64,000 nucleotides of DNA from Mycolicibacterium sp. TUM20985 (GTDB lineage: Bacteria > Actinomycetota > Actinomycetes > Mycobacteriales > Mycobacteriaceae). Under the pieces are notes generated by a model. It did no database searches and was not told where the DNA came from. It saw only the letters and a list, made by a program, of their open reading frames with translations. Location of the stretch: positions 4,278,001-4,342,000 of the forward strand of contig NZ_AP027291.1 of NCBI RefSeq assembly GCF_030295745.1, read 5' to 3'. Below are positions 42,332 to 51,554 of this stretch, piece after piece. Within the stretch, counting starts at the first letter, position 1, and the number at the start of each line of letters is the position of its first letter. The translations under genes were made by a program, and so were the position numbers.

Positions 42332-43423
42332 ATGGAATCGTTCGTCCACTTGCGCAAGGGCAGCACGCCGCGGCGGCTGCACGCCGACCTGAACGGCCTC
42401 AAGGACGACGAACTCGGCCGCGGCGGGTTCACCGGACGGACCGCCAGCCTCTACCGGCGCCACGATCCCACCGAGTATCGGTCGGCTGGACCCCTGCGGC
42501 CCGTCGACGTGCTGTCCAGTGAGCTGAAGCCGACCGACGCCACCGATGCCAACGGTGGCCCGCTGTTGATGTTCTCCAACGCGGACTGCCAGGTGCTGCT
42601 CTCCCGTCGCACCGAGCCGATGCCCTACTTCGCCCGGTACGTCGACGGCGACCTCCTGTCCTTCGTTCACGCCGGTGCCGGGCTGCTCGAGACGGAGTTC
42701 GGCCCACTGCGCTACCGCGAGGGCGACTGGATCTACCTCCCCAAGGCCTGCACGTTCCGCCAGGTGCCAGACGCCGAGACGACCTTGCTGATGATCCAGG
42801 CCACCGAGGAGTTCCGGGTACCGCCGCCCGGGCAACTGGGCAGGCACTTTCCGTTCGACCCGTCGCTGGCCGTGATCCCCGAACCGCAGCCGATCGACGA
42901 TGACGGACGCGACTCCTACGAGGTCCGGCTCGTGCACGCCGGTGGTCCGACGACGCTGTACTACCCCCACCATCCACTCGACGTCGAAGGTTGGCAGGGC
43001 GACAACTTCCCCTTCACCTTCAACATCGCCGACTACAACGTCGTGACCTCCGACAGCGTGCATCTGCCGCCGACCGTGCACGTGTTCATGCAGGCCACCG
43101 GCGTCTACGTGATGAACTTCCTGCCCAAGCCCGCCGAAGGCGTGCCGGGCACGGAGCGCACGCCCTGGTACCACCGCAACGTCGACTACGACGAGATCGC
43201 GTTCTTCCATGGCGGCTCCCTGTACGGCATACCGATGCCACCCGGGCTGGTGTCGCATGCGCCCCAGGGCCTACACCACGGCGCACCGGAGAAGGCGCGC
43301 GAACGGGCCAGGCGCAAGTTCGACGACTACGACCGGGTCGACTGGTCGGTGATCGCGGTCGACACCCGCAGCCGACTGGTGCCGTCCGCCGAGGTCCTGG
43401 CCAACGATCTCGGACAGCACTGA
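42332..43423 (+). CDS. Homogentisate 1,2-dioxygenase-like cupin protein
   Basis: 363 residues. HGD features: N-terminal ESFVHLRKG, double cupin, WYHRNVDYDEIAFFHGG and the C-terminal PPGLVSHAPQGLHHGAPE, where His and Glu residues form the iron site in HGD. Real homogentisate enzymes are longer (about 440 residues) and have HPxGxPHGPHPG; this is a shorter relative. Ring cleavage is plausible, substrate unknown. First gene of the operon ending at 49901. Confidence 0.8.
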   Translation: MESFVHLRKGSTPRRLHADLNGLKDDELGRGGFTGRTASLYRRHDPTEYRSAGPLRPVDVLSSELKPTDATDANGGPLLMFSNADCQVLLSRRTEPMPYFARYVDGDLLSFVHAGAGLLETEFGPLRYREGDWIYLPKACTFRQVPDAETTLLMIQATEEFRVPPPGQLGRHFPFDPSLAVIPEPQPIDDDGRDSYEVRLVHAGGPTTLYYPHHPLDVEGWQGDNFPFTFNIADYNVVTSDSVHLPPTVHVFMQATGVYVMNFLPKPAEGVPGTERTPWYHRNVDYDEIAFFHGGSLYGIPMPPGLVSHAPQGLHHGAPEKARERARRKFDDYDRVDWSVIAVDTRSRLVPSAEVLANDLGQH

Positions 43424-44626
43424 ATGAAGCACGCCTACGACCGGATTCCGTATCTCGTTGCCTACCAGAACACTTCGAGTGTCCGCGACGTGTACGGCGG
43501 CGTCGCCGACTTGGTCGTCCTGGAGAGCTACCTGCTGCGCCCCGAGACACCCTCCGACACCGTGCTGGTCTTCATGCACCCGATCGGCGGCGGCGCCTAC
43601 CTGCCGATGATCAACGGCCTGGCCCGCGCCGGGCACCATGTCATCTACTGCAACAGCAGGTTTCGCGGTACCGACTCGGCCCTGTTGATGGAGAAGGTCG
43701 TCGAGGACCTCGGCGAGTGCATCAAGGACGCCAAGAACCGGTTGGGCTATTCCAAGGTGGTGCTGGCCGGCTGGAGCGGCGGCGGCTCGCTGTCGGTGTT
43801 CTACCAGCAGCAGGCCCAGCATCCGACGGTGACGGCCAGCCCGTCCGGCGACGGTCCGGACCTGACGAAGCTCGGACTCATCCCGGCCGACGGGATCATG
43901 CTGCTGGCCGCCCACGTCAGCCGCCACGGCACGATGACGGAATGGATGGACGCCTCGATCCTCGACGAGTCCGATCCGTCGAAACGCGATCCCGAACTCG
44001 ATCTGTATGACCCGAACAATCCCAACCAGCCGCCGTACACCCCAGAGTTCCTGGAGCGCTACCGAGCCGCGCAGATTGCCCGCAATCGCCGAATCACCAG
44101 CTGGGTCAAGGACAAATTGGTCGAGCTGAAGGCAGCGGGACGCCCGCAGGACGAGTTTGCGTTCGTGGTCCACGGCACCATGGCGGACCCGCGCTGGCTG
44201 GATCCGACCGTCGATCCCAACGATCGCACCCCGGGCACCTGCTACCTGGGCGATCCTCAGGTGGTGAACTCGAGCCCCGTCGGCCTGGCCCGCTTCTGCA
44301 CACTCCGCAGCTGGCTCTCGCAGTGGAGTTACGACGACGCCAACGGCGACGCCGTGGACTGCGGACCCGACATCGCCGTACCGGCCCTGGTGATCGGGAA
44401 CCTGGCCGACGACGCCTGCACCCCGAGCCACACCCGGAGGCTCTTCGAGGCGATCGGGCATCCCGACAAGGAAATGTACGAGATCGCCGGCGCAAACCAC
44501 TACTACGCCGGCCCCGATCAACGCGACACCCTGCGTGAAGCGGTCGGCATCGTCACGGATTGGCTGCAGCGGCACGGATTCTCACCGGAGGGCAGGAGTG
44601 TAGCGACCGGGGAATTGGCGCTGTGA
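43424..44626 (+). CDS. Alpha/beta hydrolase
   Basis: 400 residues starting at the base after the cupin stop. Nucleophile S118 in AGWSGGG, acid in NLADDACTPSHTRR and His in GANHYYAG. Its position next to a ring-cleavage-like enzyme suggests C-C or ester hydrolysis of the product. A long lid insertion (about 140-290) is unusual for small hydrolases. Confidence 0.85.
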   Translation: MKHAYDRIPYLVAYQNTSSVRDVYGGVADLVVLESYLLRPETPSDTVLVFMHPIGGGAYLPMINGLARAGHHVIYCNSRFRGTDSALLMEKVVEDLGECIKDAKNRLGYSKVVLAGWSGGGSLSVFYQQQAQHPTVTASPSGDGPDLTKLGLIPADGIMLLAAHVSRHGTMTEWMDASILDESDPSKRDPELDLYDPNNPNQPPYTPEFLERYRAAQIARNRRITSWVKDKLVELKAAGRPQDEFAFVVHGTMADPRWLDPTVDPNDRTPGTCYLGDPQVVNSSPVGLARFCTLRSWLSQWSYDDANGDAVDCGPDIAVPALVIGNLADDACTPSHTRRLFEAIGHPDKEMYEIAGANHYYAGPDQRDTLREAVGIVTDWLQRHGFSPEGRSVATGELAL

Positions 44627-45825
44627 TCACCGGCCCGCTCGACGGCATCCGCGTGCTCGAGGTCGGCACGCTGATCTCGGGTCCGTTCGCCGGGCGCCTG
44701 CTTGGTGACATGGGCGCCGAGGTCATCAAGATCGAACCGCCGGGCGCGCCAGACCCGCTGCGCACCTGGGGTCAGGCCGAACTCGACGGGCACCACTTCT
44801 TCTGGACGGTGCATGCGCGCAACAAGAAGGCCATCACGCTCAATCTGCGGGAGGACGAGGGCCGCGAGGTGTTCCTCGACCTGGTCGAACGCTCCGACGT
44901 CATCGTGGAGAACTTCCGGCCCGGCACGCTGGAGAAGTGGAATCTGGGCTACGACGTTCTGCGCGAACGCAATCGGGGCATCATCCTGGTCCGGGTCTCC
45001 GGGTACGGGCAGACCGGGCCCGATGCCCACAAGGCGGGCTATGCCTCGGTGGCCGAGGCCGCCAGCGGACTGCGGCACATGAACGGCTTCCCCGGCGGCC
45101 CTCCCCCGCGACTGGCACTCTCGCTGGGTGACAGCCTGGCGGGCATGTTCGCCGCACAGGGCGCGCTCGCGGCGCTCTACCGCCGAACCGTCACGGGCGA
45201 GGGTCAGATCGTCGACGCCGCGCTCACCGAATCATGTTTGGCGGTCCAGGAATCCACCATTCCCGACTATGACGTCGGCGGCGTGGTCCGTGGACCGTCT
45301 GGCACCCGGCTGGACGGGATCGCGCCGTCCAACATCTACCCGACCGCCGATGGCAGCTGGGTGGTGATCGCCGCCAACCAGGACACCGTCTTCCGCCGGC
45401 TTTGCAGTGCGATGGGAAGGCCGGAGCTCGCCACCGACGACCGCTTCGTCGACCACGTCGCCCGCGGGAGGAACCAGGACCTGATCGACGAGATCATCGC
45501 CGCGTGGGCCGCCGAGCGGCAGCCGGCCGACATCATCGAAACGCTCAGCGCGGCAGGTGTCATCAGCGGGCCGATCAACACCGTCGCCGAGGTGGTCACT
45601 GATCCACAGCTGGTGGCCAGGGGCATGATCGCCGACCACTGGGACGAGCGCATTGGTCGCAACGTCAAGGGGCCGGGGGTGGTACCGGTGCTGTCCGAGA
45701 CTCCCGGCAGCATCCGCTGCGCCGGCTCGACCGCGCCGGGGCAGGACAACGCCGAGGTGTACGGCGGACTGTTGGGCAGGTCGACTGACGAACTCGAGGC
45801 ACTTCGGGCCAAGGGGGTGCTGTGA
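44623..45825 (+). CDS. CaiB/BaiF (family III) CoA-transferase
   Basis: 400 residues. Family III motifs: RVLEVGTLISGPFAGRLLGDMGAEVIKIEPPG, VIVENFRPGTLEKWNLGYD and catalytic D170 (SLGDSLAG). Transfers CoA between carboxylates, so it probably activates the hydrolase product. GTG 44623 overlaps the hydrolase stop by 4 bp. Confidence 0.92.
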   Translation: MITGPLDGIRVLEVGTLISGPFAGRLLGDMGAEVIKIEPPGAPDPLRTWGQAELDGHHFFWTVHARNKKAITLNLREDEGREVFLDLVERSDVIVENFRPGTLEKWNLGYDVLRERNRGIILVRVSGYGQTGPDAHKAGYASVAEAASGLRHMNGFPGGPPPRLALSLGDSLAGMFAAQGALAALYRRTVTGEGQIVDAALTESCLAVQESTIPDYDVGGVVRGPSGTRLDGIAPSNIYPTADGSWVVIAANQDTVFRRLCSAMGRPELATDDRFVDHVARGRNQDLIDEIIAAWAAERQPADIIETLSAAGVISGPINTVAEVVTDPQLVARGMIADHWDERIGRNVKGPGVVPVLSETPGSIRCAGSTAPGQDNAEVYGGLLGRSTDELEALRAKGVL

Positions 45826-46736
45826 GCTCTCAACCGGACCACGTCACCATCCGCGAGGTCTGCCTCCGCGACGGTTTGCAGATCGAAGATCCAATCCCCT
45901 TGTCCGCCAAGCTGGAAATCCTGGAGGCGGTCATCGCGACGGGTGTCCGCGAAATCGAGGCGACCGCATTCGTCTCACCTTCGAAGGTGCCCGCGCTCGC
46001 CGACGCCGCAGCGCTGGCCGCGGAGTTGCCTCGCCTGCGCGAATCCCACGGGGTGGAGTTCTCGGCGCTGGTCGCCGGGTCCGGCGGCGCGAACCGCGCC
46101 ATCGCCGCGGGGATGAGCTCGATCGAATACGTCGTGTCGGCGGCCGACGGCCACAGCCGGGCGAATGTGGGGCGCTCGACCGCCGAGTCCACCGACCTGA
46201 TCGCCGACATCGCCCGCACCGCCCACGAGCACGACGCCACCGTCGAGGTCATCATCGCGACCGCATGGGACTGCCCATTCGACGGGCCGACGGATCCCAG
46301 GCGGGTACTCGACATCGCCACCGCCGCCGTCGAGATCGGCGCCGATCGCATCGCCATCGCCGACACCATCGGAACCGCCACACCGCGACGGGTGAGGGCA
46401 CTGATCGAGCTCCTTCGCCCGGTCATCGGCGACCTCCCGCTCGGCGCCCACTTCCACAACACCCGCGGCGCCGGTCTGGCCAGTGCCTACGCCGCCGTCG
46501 TCGCCGGGGTCCGCAGGCTGGATTCGTCGGTCGGAGGGCTCGGCGGGTGCCCCTTCGCGCCGGGCGCCAGTGGCAACATCGCCACCGAGGATCTGGTCTA
46601 CCTGTTGCGCGACAGCGACATCGGCACCGACGTCGACCTGCAGGCGGCGATCCGCGCGGCGGAGGTCGCCCGTCGAGCCGTCGGCCACGACCTGCCCGGT
46701 GCGCTCCTGCGCGCCGGCGATCGCCTCCTCGGCTGA
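45822..46736 (+). CDS. HMG-CoA lyase-like enzyme
   Basis: 304 residues. TIM-barrel HMGL features: REVCLRDGLQIE (metal Asp), SPSKVPALAD, IADTIGTATP, HFHNTRG and the signature SVGGLGGCPFAPGASGN. It cleaves 3-hydroxyacyl-CoAs of the HMG-CoA type to acetyl-CoA plus a carbonyl compound. GTG start overlaps the transferase stop by 4 bp. Confidence 0.92.
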   Translation: MSSQPDHVTIREVCLRDGLQIEDPIPLSAKLEILEAVIATGVREIEATAFVSPSKVPALADAAALAAELPRLRESHGVEFSALVAGSGGANRAIAAGMSSIEYVVSAADGHSRANVGRSTAESTDLIADIARTAHEHDATVEVIIATAWDCPFDGPTDPRRVLDIATAAVEIGADRIAIADTIGTATPRRVRALIELLRPVIGDLPLGAHFHNTRGAGLASAYAAVVAGVRRLDSSVGGLGGCPFAPGASGNIATEDLVYLLRDSDIGTDVDLQAAIRAAEVARRAVGHDLPGALLRAGDRLLG

Positions 46737-46738
46737 CG

Positions 46739-47350
46739 ATGCAGAGGGACCCGCTCACCGCCAAGGGCCGTCACACGCGTGAAGCCCTCGAGCTTGCTGC
46801 CCGGAAGCTGTTCGCCGAGCGCGGCTTCCATGGCACCACGTTGGCCGACATCACCTCGGCGGCGGGTAGGTCCACCGCCGTGTTCTACCGCTACTACGAC
46901 GACAAGGAAGACCTGCTCGCCGCGTTGGCGGAGTCCTTCCTGCACGACGTGGTGATGCCCTCGGGTGTGAAGGTGCACCCACCGGGTTCGCCCGACGACA
47001 CGACGTTCTTCTCGGCTGTCGTGACCGGGTACTGGAACATGTTCAAGCAGAACATCGGCATCATGATCGCGGTCAGCCAACTCGCCGACACCAAGCCGAG
47101 ATTCGCCGACGTGCAGAACGAGTTCCGCCGATTCGGCATGGACATCGTCGCCGCCTCGGTGCGCCGCGCGCAGGAGCAGGGCTACGCCGCCGATCTCGAC
47201 GCCGAGCACACCGGTGCGGCCATCGCGCTGCTGTTCGAGAACTTCACCGCGGTGAGCCTGCGCCCGTCGGGCCTCAACTTGCAGATCAGCGATGCCGACG
47301 CCATCGCCACCCTCTCGACCATCTGGAAGAAGACCCTGTACGGCTACTAG
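46739..47350 (+). CDS. TetR-family regulator
   Basis: 203 residues. N-terminal HTH TLADITSAAGRSTAVFYRYYDDKEDLLAAL, then an all-helical ligand domain. Encoded within the operon it probably controls; it starts 2 bp after the lyase stop. No matching palindrome was recognised at 42007-42331. Confidence 0.92.
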   Translation: MQRDPLTAKGRHTREALELAARKLFAERGFHGTTLADITSAAGRSTAVFYRYYDDKEDLLAALAESFLHDVVMPSGVKVHPPGSPDDTTFFSAVVTGYWNMFKQNIGIMIAVSQLADTKPRFADVQNEFRRFGMDIVAASVRRAQEQGYAADLDAEHTGAAIALLFENFTAVSLRPSGLNLQISDADAIATLSTIWKKTLYGY

Positions 47351-47362
47351 GAGGAAATCACC

Positions 47363-48607
47363 GTGGATTTCGCACTGCCCGAACACCTTCCAGGTCTGCT
47401 GGCCGAGATGGATGCCTTCATCGAGGCCGAGATCAAGCCGCTGGAAGCCGAACACATGCAGTACTTCGACCGCCGCCGGGAGTACGCCAGAACGGATTGG
47501 GAGAACGGCGGCATCCCGCAGCGAGCCTGGGAGGATCTGCTCGACGAGATGCGACGCCGAGCCGACGCGGCGGGTTGGCTGCGGTACGGTCTGCCGTCCA
47601 GGTTCGGCGGCCGCGACGGCACCAACCTCGACATGGCCGTGATCCGGGAACATTTGGCGCACAGAGGTCTTGGCCTGCACAACGATCTGCAGGACGAGTC
47701 GTCGATCGTCGGCAACTTCCCCCAGGTCATCATGATGGACCGGTTCGGCACCGATCAGCAGAAGAGGGACTGGGGTGAGGCCCTTCTCACCGGCGAGCGG
47801 TCCATGGCCTTCGGGCTCTCGGAGCCCGACCACGGGTCCGACGCCACCTGGCTCGAGACCACCGCGGTGGCCGATGGTGACGGGTGGGTGATCAACGGCA
47901 CCAAGCGGTGGAACACCGGCGTGCACCGCGCCACCCACGACCTGGTCTTCGCCAGGACCTCCGGCGAACCGGGCCAGGCCCGTGGCATCACCGCGTTCCT
48001 GGTGCCGTGTGACTCACCCGGGTTCAGCGTGCCGTTCTACTGGTGGACGTTCAACATGCCCACCGACCACGGTGAGGTGGAGCTGAGGGACGTCCGCGTT
48101 CCCCTCGACGCGGTGCTCGGCGAGGTGGACCACGGCCTCGAGGTCGGCCAGACCTTTCTGCACGAGAACCGGATTCGACAGGCCGCCAGCAGTTTGGGCG
48201 CCGCGCAATACTGCATCGACCGCGCGGCAGCCTACGCCTCCCAGCGCGTCGTCTTCGGCAAGCCGCTGTCGGTGAATCAGGCGGTCCAGTGGCCTCTGGT
48301 CGAGCTGCAGACCGAAGCCCAGATGGTGCGACTGCTCGTCTACTACGCCGCCTGGCATCTGGACCGCAACCATCACATGGAGGTGTCCGACAAGGTGTCG
48401 ATGGCGAACTATCGCGCCAACCGACTGGTGTGCGAGGCCGCCGACCGGGCGATGCAGGTGCACGGCGGCCTCGGGTACAGCCGCCACGAGCCCTTCGAAC
48501 ACATCTACCGACATCACCGCCGATATCGGATCACCGAGGGCGCCGAGGAGATTCAGATTCGGCGGGTTGCCCAGCGAATGTTCAAGTTCGGCCGGTCCAG
48601 CACGTGA
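47363..48607 (+). CDS. Acyl-CoA dehydrogenase (LvaC/ACAD11-like)
   Basis: 414 residues. GLSEPDHGSDATWL, NGTKRWNTGVHRATHD and C-terminal ITEGAEEIQIRRVAQRMF with the Glu in the catalytic position. The ACAD10/11-like branch works with APH kinases on 4-hydroxyacyl-CoAs; the kinase gene follows with a 4-bp overlap. GTG 47363 has GGAGGAA upstream. Confidence 0.9.
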   Translation: MDFALPEHLPGLLAEMDAFIEAEIKPLEAEHMQYFDRRREYARTDWENGGIPQRAWEDLLDEMRRRADAAGWLRYGLPSRFGGRDGTNLDMAVIREHLAHRGLGLHNDLQDESSIVGNFPQVIMMDRFGTDQQKRDWGEALLTGERSMAFGLSEPDHGSDATWLETTAVADGDGWVINGTKRWNTGVHRATHDLVFARTSGEPGQARGITAFLVPCDSPGFSVPFYWWTFNMPTDHGEVELRDVRVPLDAVLGEVDHGLEVGQTFLHENRIRQAASSLGAAQYCIDRAAAYASQRVVFGKPLSVNQAVQWPLVELQTEAQMVRLLVYYAAWHLDRNHHMEVSDKVSMANYRANRLVCEAADRAMQVHGGLGYSRHEPFEHIYRHHRRYRITEGAEEIQIRRVAQRMFKFGRSST

Positions 48608-49581
48608 CCCCCGAGGCGCTGGCGACCGCGCTGACCGACGTCCTGCAGCCCGTGCTCGGCCGAGTCGGCGTGACGGAGCTGCGCGTGCTGACCGGCGGTG
48701 CGAGCCGGGCCACGTGGGCGTTCTCGGCGGACACCGACAGCGGCTCCCGGGAACTGATCCTGCGCATCGGTCCGCCCGACGAGATCCACGCTGGCATGGA
48801 GCTCGAGGCGGCAGCCCTGGGCCGGGCAGCGGCGGCGGGCGCACCGGTGCCGCACGTCCTGATGGCCACCAATTCCGCAGAAGCACTGGGTCATCCATTC
48901 TTGGTCTGCGACTTCATCGCAGGCGAGACCATCGTCCGTCGCATCCAGCGGGCCCTCGACGACGACTCACGGGCCGACCTGCTGCGACAGTGCGCCCAGG
49001 CGCTGGCGGCCATCCACCGCGCGGACCCGTCGGGTATCGGCCTCGCCGCGTCCGACCAGATCGACGAATGGCACGCCCAGCTCGACGAGATGGGTGACAC
49101 CACGGCGACGTTCGAGTGGGCCTTCCGGTGGCTGGCCGCGCACCGACCACCGGCATCGCCGAAGGTGTTGGTGCACGGCGACTTCCGGATGGGTAACCTC
49201 ATCGTCGACACCGGTCGTCAGCCGGCTCTGTTGGCGGCGGTGCTGGATTGGGAACTCACCCATACCGGTCAGGTGTACGAGGACCTGGCGTGGTTCTGCA
49301 TCCGGGCCTGGCGCTTCGGTGCGCCGGAATCGCTCGACGCGGGTGGCCTCGGCAGCATCGAGGACTTCCTACTTGCCTACGAAGACGCCTCGGGCCGCAC
49401 GCTGGACCGTGCGTCGATGCGATGGTGGCTGGTGCTGTCGACGCTGCGGTGGGGCGTGATCTGCCGGTATCAGGCCGAACGGCATCTGTCGGGTCAGACG
49501 CGGTCCGTCGAGCTCGCCGCCATCGGACGTCGCGTCTGCGAGACCGAGTTCGACCTGCTCACCCTGTTGGAGGCATCGTGA
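48604..49581 (+). CDS. APH-family phosphotransferase (LvaA-like hydroxyacyl-CoA kinase)
   Basis: 325 residues. LVHGDFRMGNLIVD (catalytic loop), AVLDWELTHTGQVYEDLAWFC (metal Asp) and the N-terminal LTGGASRATWAF loop. The trio acyl-CoA dehydrogenase, kinase and DUF6285 is that of the levulinate pathway, in which 4-hydroxyacyl-CoA is phosphorylated and isomerised to the 3-hydroxy form. GTG start overlaps the dehydrogenase stop. Confidence 0.88.
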   Translation: MTPEALATALTDVLQPVLGRVGVTELRVLTGGASRATWAFSADTDSGSRELILRIGPPDEIHAGMELEAAALGRAAAAGAPVPHVLMATNSAEALGHPFLVCDFIAGETIVRRIQRALDDDSRADLLRQCAQALAAIHRADPSGIGLAASDQIDEWHAQLDEMGDTTATFEWAFRWLAAHRPPASPKVLVHGDFRMGNLIVDTGRQPALLAAVLDWELTHTGQVYEDLAWFCIRAWRFGAPESLDAGGLGSIEDFLLAYEDASGRTLDRASMRWWLVLSTLRWGVICRYQAERHLSGQTRSVELAAIGRRVCETEFDLLTLLEAS

Positions 49582-49901
49582 CCGCTATGCACGGCAGGCC
49601 GACCGCCGCCGAACTGGTGGCCGCGGTCGCCGAGTTCCTCGAATCCGACGTGAAGGACGCCACCACCGGCGCCGTCAAGTTCCACGCCCGCGTCGCCGCC
49701 AACGCGCTGCGCACCGTCGAGCGCGAACTGCGCGACGAGTCGGCCGCGCCGGATCTGCTCGGCTTCCCCGATGAGCAGGCGTTGGCGGCGGCCATTCGCA
49801 CGGGCGAGCTGGACGACCGCGCCGTCGACGTCACGACGGCGTTGCGGAACCTGGTGCTGCACCGAATCTCCGTCGCCCATCCGGGCTATGAGAACGGCTA
49901 G
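49578..49901 (+). CDS. DUF6285 protein (LvaB-like)
   Basis: 107 residues, mostly helical (PTAAELVAAVAEFLESDVKDATTGAVKFHARVAANALRTVERELRD). GGAGG precedes GTG 49578, which overlaps the kinase stop by 4 bp. Such small proteins occur next to APH kinases paired with acyl-CoA dehydrogenases and are thought to be a kinase partner. No catalytic motif visible. Confidence 0.82.
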   Translation: MTAMHGRPTAAELVAAVAEFLESDVKDATTGAVKFHARVAANALRTVERELRDESAAPDLLGFPDEQALAAAIRTGELDDRAVDVTTALRNLVLHRISVAHPGYENG

Positions 49902-49905
49902 CTGG

Positions 49906-50550
49906 TCAGCGTCGGCGAATCCGCGCCAGCCACGCGGGCTCGTCGACGACGGTCCCCATCGCCAGCCCGAGGCTCTCCGCGTGCGCCGGGCCGACGATCC
50001 CGCGATACGTCGCGGTGTCGAGAGCCTCGACGACCCAGCCGTCGGCGAACGCCGCGCGGATCACCTCGGCGCTCACCGATGGCCCGAAACCGCGACCGGC
50101 ATCGGAGAGGGCGAGGAGATGCAGCACGCCGTCGGGTCGCATGGCGCGGTGCAGGCTCGCGGCGTAGCTCGCTCGTTCCGCGTCGCGGCCGAAGACGTGG
50201 AACAGCGCGCTGTCGACCACCGTCGCGTAACCCGGTTCGACGGGAAGGTCCATCGCGTCGGCGACCTCGAAGCGCGCATCGACGCCCTTCGCCACGGCGT
50301 TCGCCCGCGCCCGCTCGACCGCCTTGGGGGCGTAGTCGACGCCGAGCACGTCGTAGCCCAGCGCCGTGAGCAGGATGGTGTGCTCGCCAAGGCCGCAGCC
50401 GACGTCGAGCACGGGCCCGCGAATGCCCCCGGTCTTCTCGAGCTCGACGATCACGGGCTGAGGTTCGCCGATCACCCAGGGCGGCGTGCCCGAGTGATAG
50501 GCGTCATCGAACAGTTCGCGCGACGGTGTGGTCATGCGAACCAGGGTCAC
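49906..50550 (-). CDS. SAM-dependent class I methyltransferase
   Basis: 214 residues. Motif I VLDVGCGLGEHT, GVDYAPKAVERAR, VADAMDLP and FHVFG. Related to thiopurine/tellurite-type methyltransferases by the PPWVIGEPQP start. GTG 50550 may be leaderless (TACCGT 7 bp upstream); ATG 50535 is an alternative. Convergent with the DUF6285 gene; substrate unknown. Confidence 0.85.
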   Translation of the reverse strand: MTLVRMTTPSRELFDDAYHSGTPPWVIGEPQPVIVELEKTGGIRGPVLDVGCGLGEHTILLTALGYDVLGVDYAPKAVERARANAVAKGVDARFEVADAMDLPVEPGYATVVDSALFHVFGRDAERASYAASLHRAMRPDGVLHLLALSDAGRGFGPSVSAEVIRAAFADGWVVEALDTATYRGIVGPAHAESLGLAMGTVVDEPAWLARIRRR

Positions 50551-50591
50551 ACCCGAACGGTAGTTGAGGTCAACCCCGAGGGAGAAGAACC

Positions 50592-50975
50592 GTGACTGCA
50601 GATGTGAGCCGCGACGTCGCGGACCGCCTCTTCGGGGCCATCGAACGCGGTGACTACGACGCCGTCGAGCAGCTGTGGTCGGCCGAGGTGACGGTGTGGC
50701 ACGCCGGCGACGAGGCGGACGACGACCGCGTCAGCGCACTCAAGGTGATCAGGTGGTTCCTGCGCACCACGACAGTGCGCACCTACGACGTCCTCGACCG
50801 CCAGTTCTTCGAGGGTGGATTCGTCCAACAGCACGTGCTGCGCGCCGACGGCGAGAACGGAGCGTCCATCGCCATGCGGGTGTGCATCGTCGTCAAGATC
50901 GACGCCGACGGACGGATCGTGCGGATCGACGAGTACTTCGACCCCGCCGACATGGCCGCTCTGCTGGCGCGATGA
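50592..50975 (+). CDS. SnoaL-like (NTF2-fold) protein
   Basis: 127 residues: MTADVSRDVADRLFGAIERGDYDAVEQLWSAEVTVWHAGD... RIDEYFDPADMAALL, the cone-shaped NTF2 pattern. GGGAGAAG precedes GTG 50592. Many relatives are small-molecule isomerases or hydrolases; no specific function assigned. Confidence 0.82.
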   Translation: MTADVSRDVADRLFGAIERGDYDAVEQLWSAEVTVWHAGDEADDDRVSALKVIRWFLRTTTVRTYDVLDRQFFEGGFVQQHVLRADGENGASIAMRVCIVVKIDADGRIVRIDEYFDPADMAALLAR

Positions 50976-50991
50976 CGCTAGCATCGCCCGT

Positions 50992-51384
50992 GTGCCCTCG
51001 ACCCTCAAGATCCTGGTCTACAGCGATAACGCACGCACACGGGATCAAGTCCGCGGTGCGCTGGGCAAACGGGTCCACCCCGACCTCCCCGAGCTGGAGT
51101 ATCTGGACGTAGCCACCGCGCCGGTCGTCGTGGGCACGTTGGACGAAGGCGGTATCGACCTCGCCATCCTCGACGGTGAGGCCACCCCCGTCGGTGGGCT
51201 GGGCCTGGCCAAGCAACTCAAGGACGAGGTGGCGCACTGCCCGCCCATCCTGGTGCTGACGGGGCGCCCGGACGACGCGTGGCTGGCCAACTGGTCACGA
51301 GCCGAGGCGGCCGTGCCACACCCGATCGACCCGATCCGCCTGGGCGAGGCCGTCGCCGGCTTGCTGCGCTCCATCGCGCCGTAA
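50992..51384 (+). CDS. Degenerate receiver-domain protein (Rv3143-like)
   Basis: 130 residues with a CheY-like fold: LKILVYSDNARTRDQV, LAILDGEATPVGGLGLAKQLK with a likely phosphoacceptor Asp, PPILVLTGRPDD. The acidic pair before the Asp is SD instead of DD, and the conserved Lys is His (VPHPID), so phosphorylation may be altered or absent. No output domain. It precedes nuoA as in M. tuberculosis. Confidence 0.85.
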   Translation: MPSTLKILVYSDNARTRDQVRGALGKRVHPDLPELEYLDVATAPVVVGTLDEGGIDLAILDGEATPVGGLGLAKQLKDEVAHCPPILVLTGRPDDAWLANWSRAEAAVPHPIDPIRLGEAVAGLLRSIAP

Positions 51385-51554
51385 CCAGCCCGAAACACGC
51401 TGGCAGCACGCGTTTCTCGCGATGATCTTGACGACGGAGGTCGCGGCACGGTTGCGTGATTGATCCTAGCCAAAACGCGGCAGCCCGAACGTTAACGAGG
51501 CTAAGCTGTGTCTTAGCTCACATCGCCGGCCCAACGAGGGAGCCACACAGCTGT
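51385..51554. promoter_or_regulatory. nuo operon promoter region
   Basis: 170 bp upstream of nuoA. It contains GCTAAG-N6-CTTAGC (51500-51517), a hairpin or operator candidate, and a GTTAAC/AACGTT-rich patch just before it. No confident -10/-35 elements. Confidence 0.4.
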
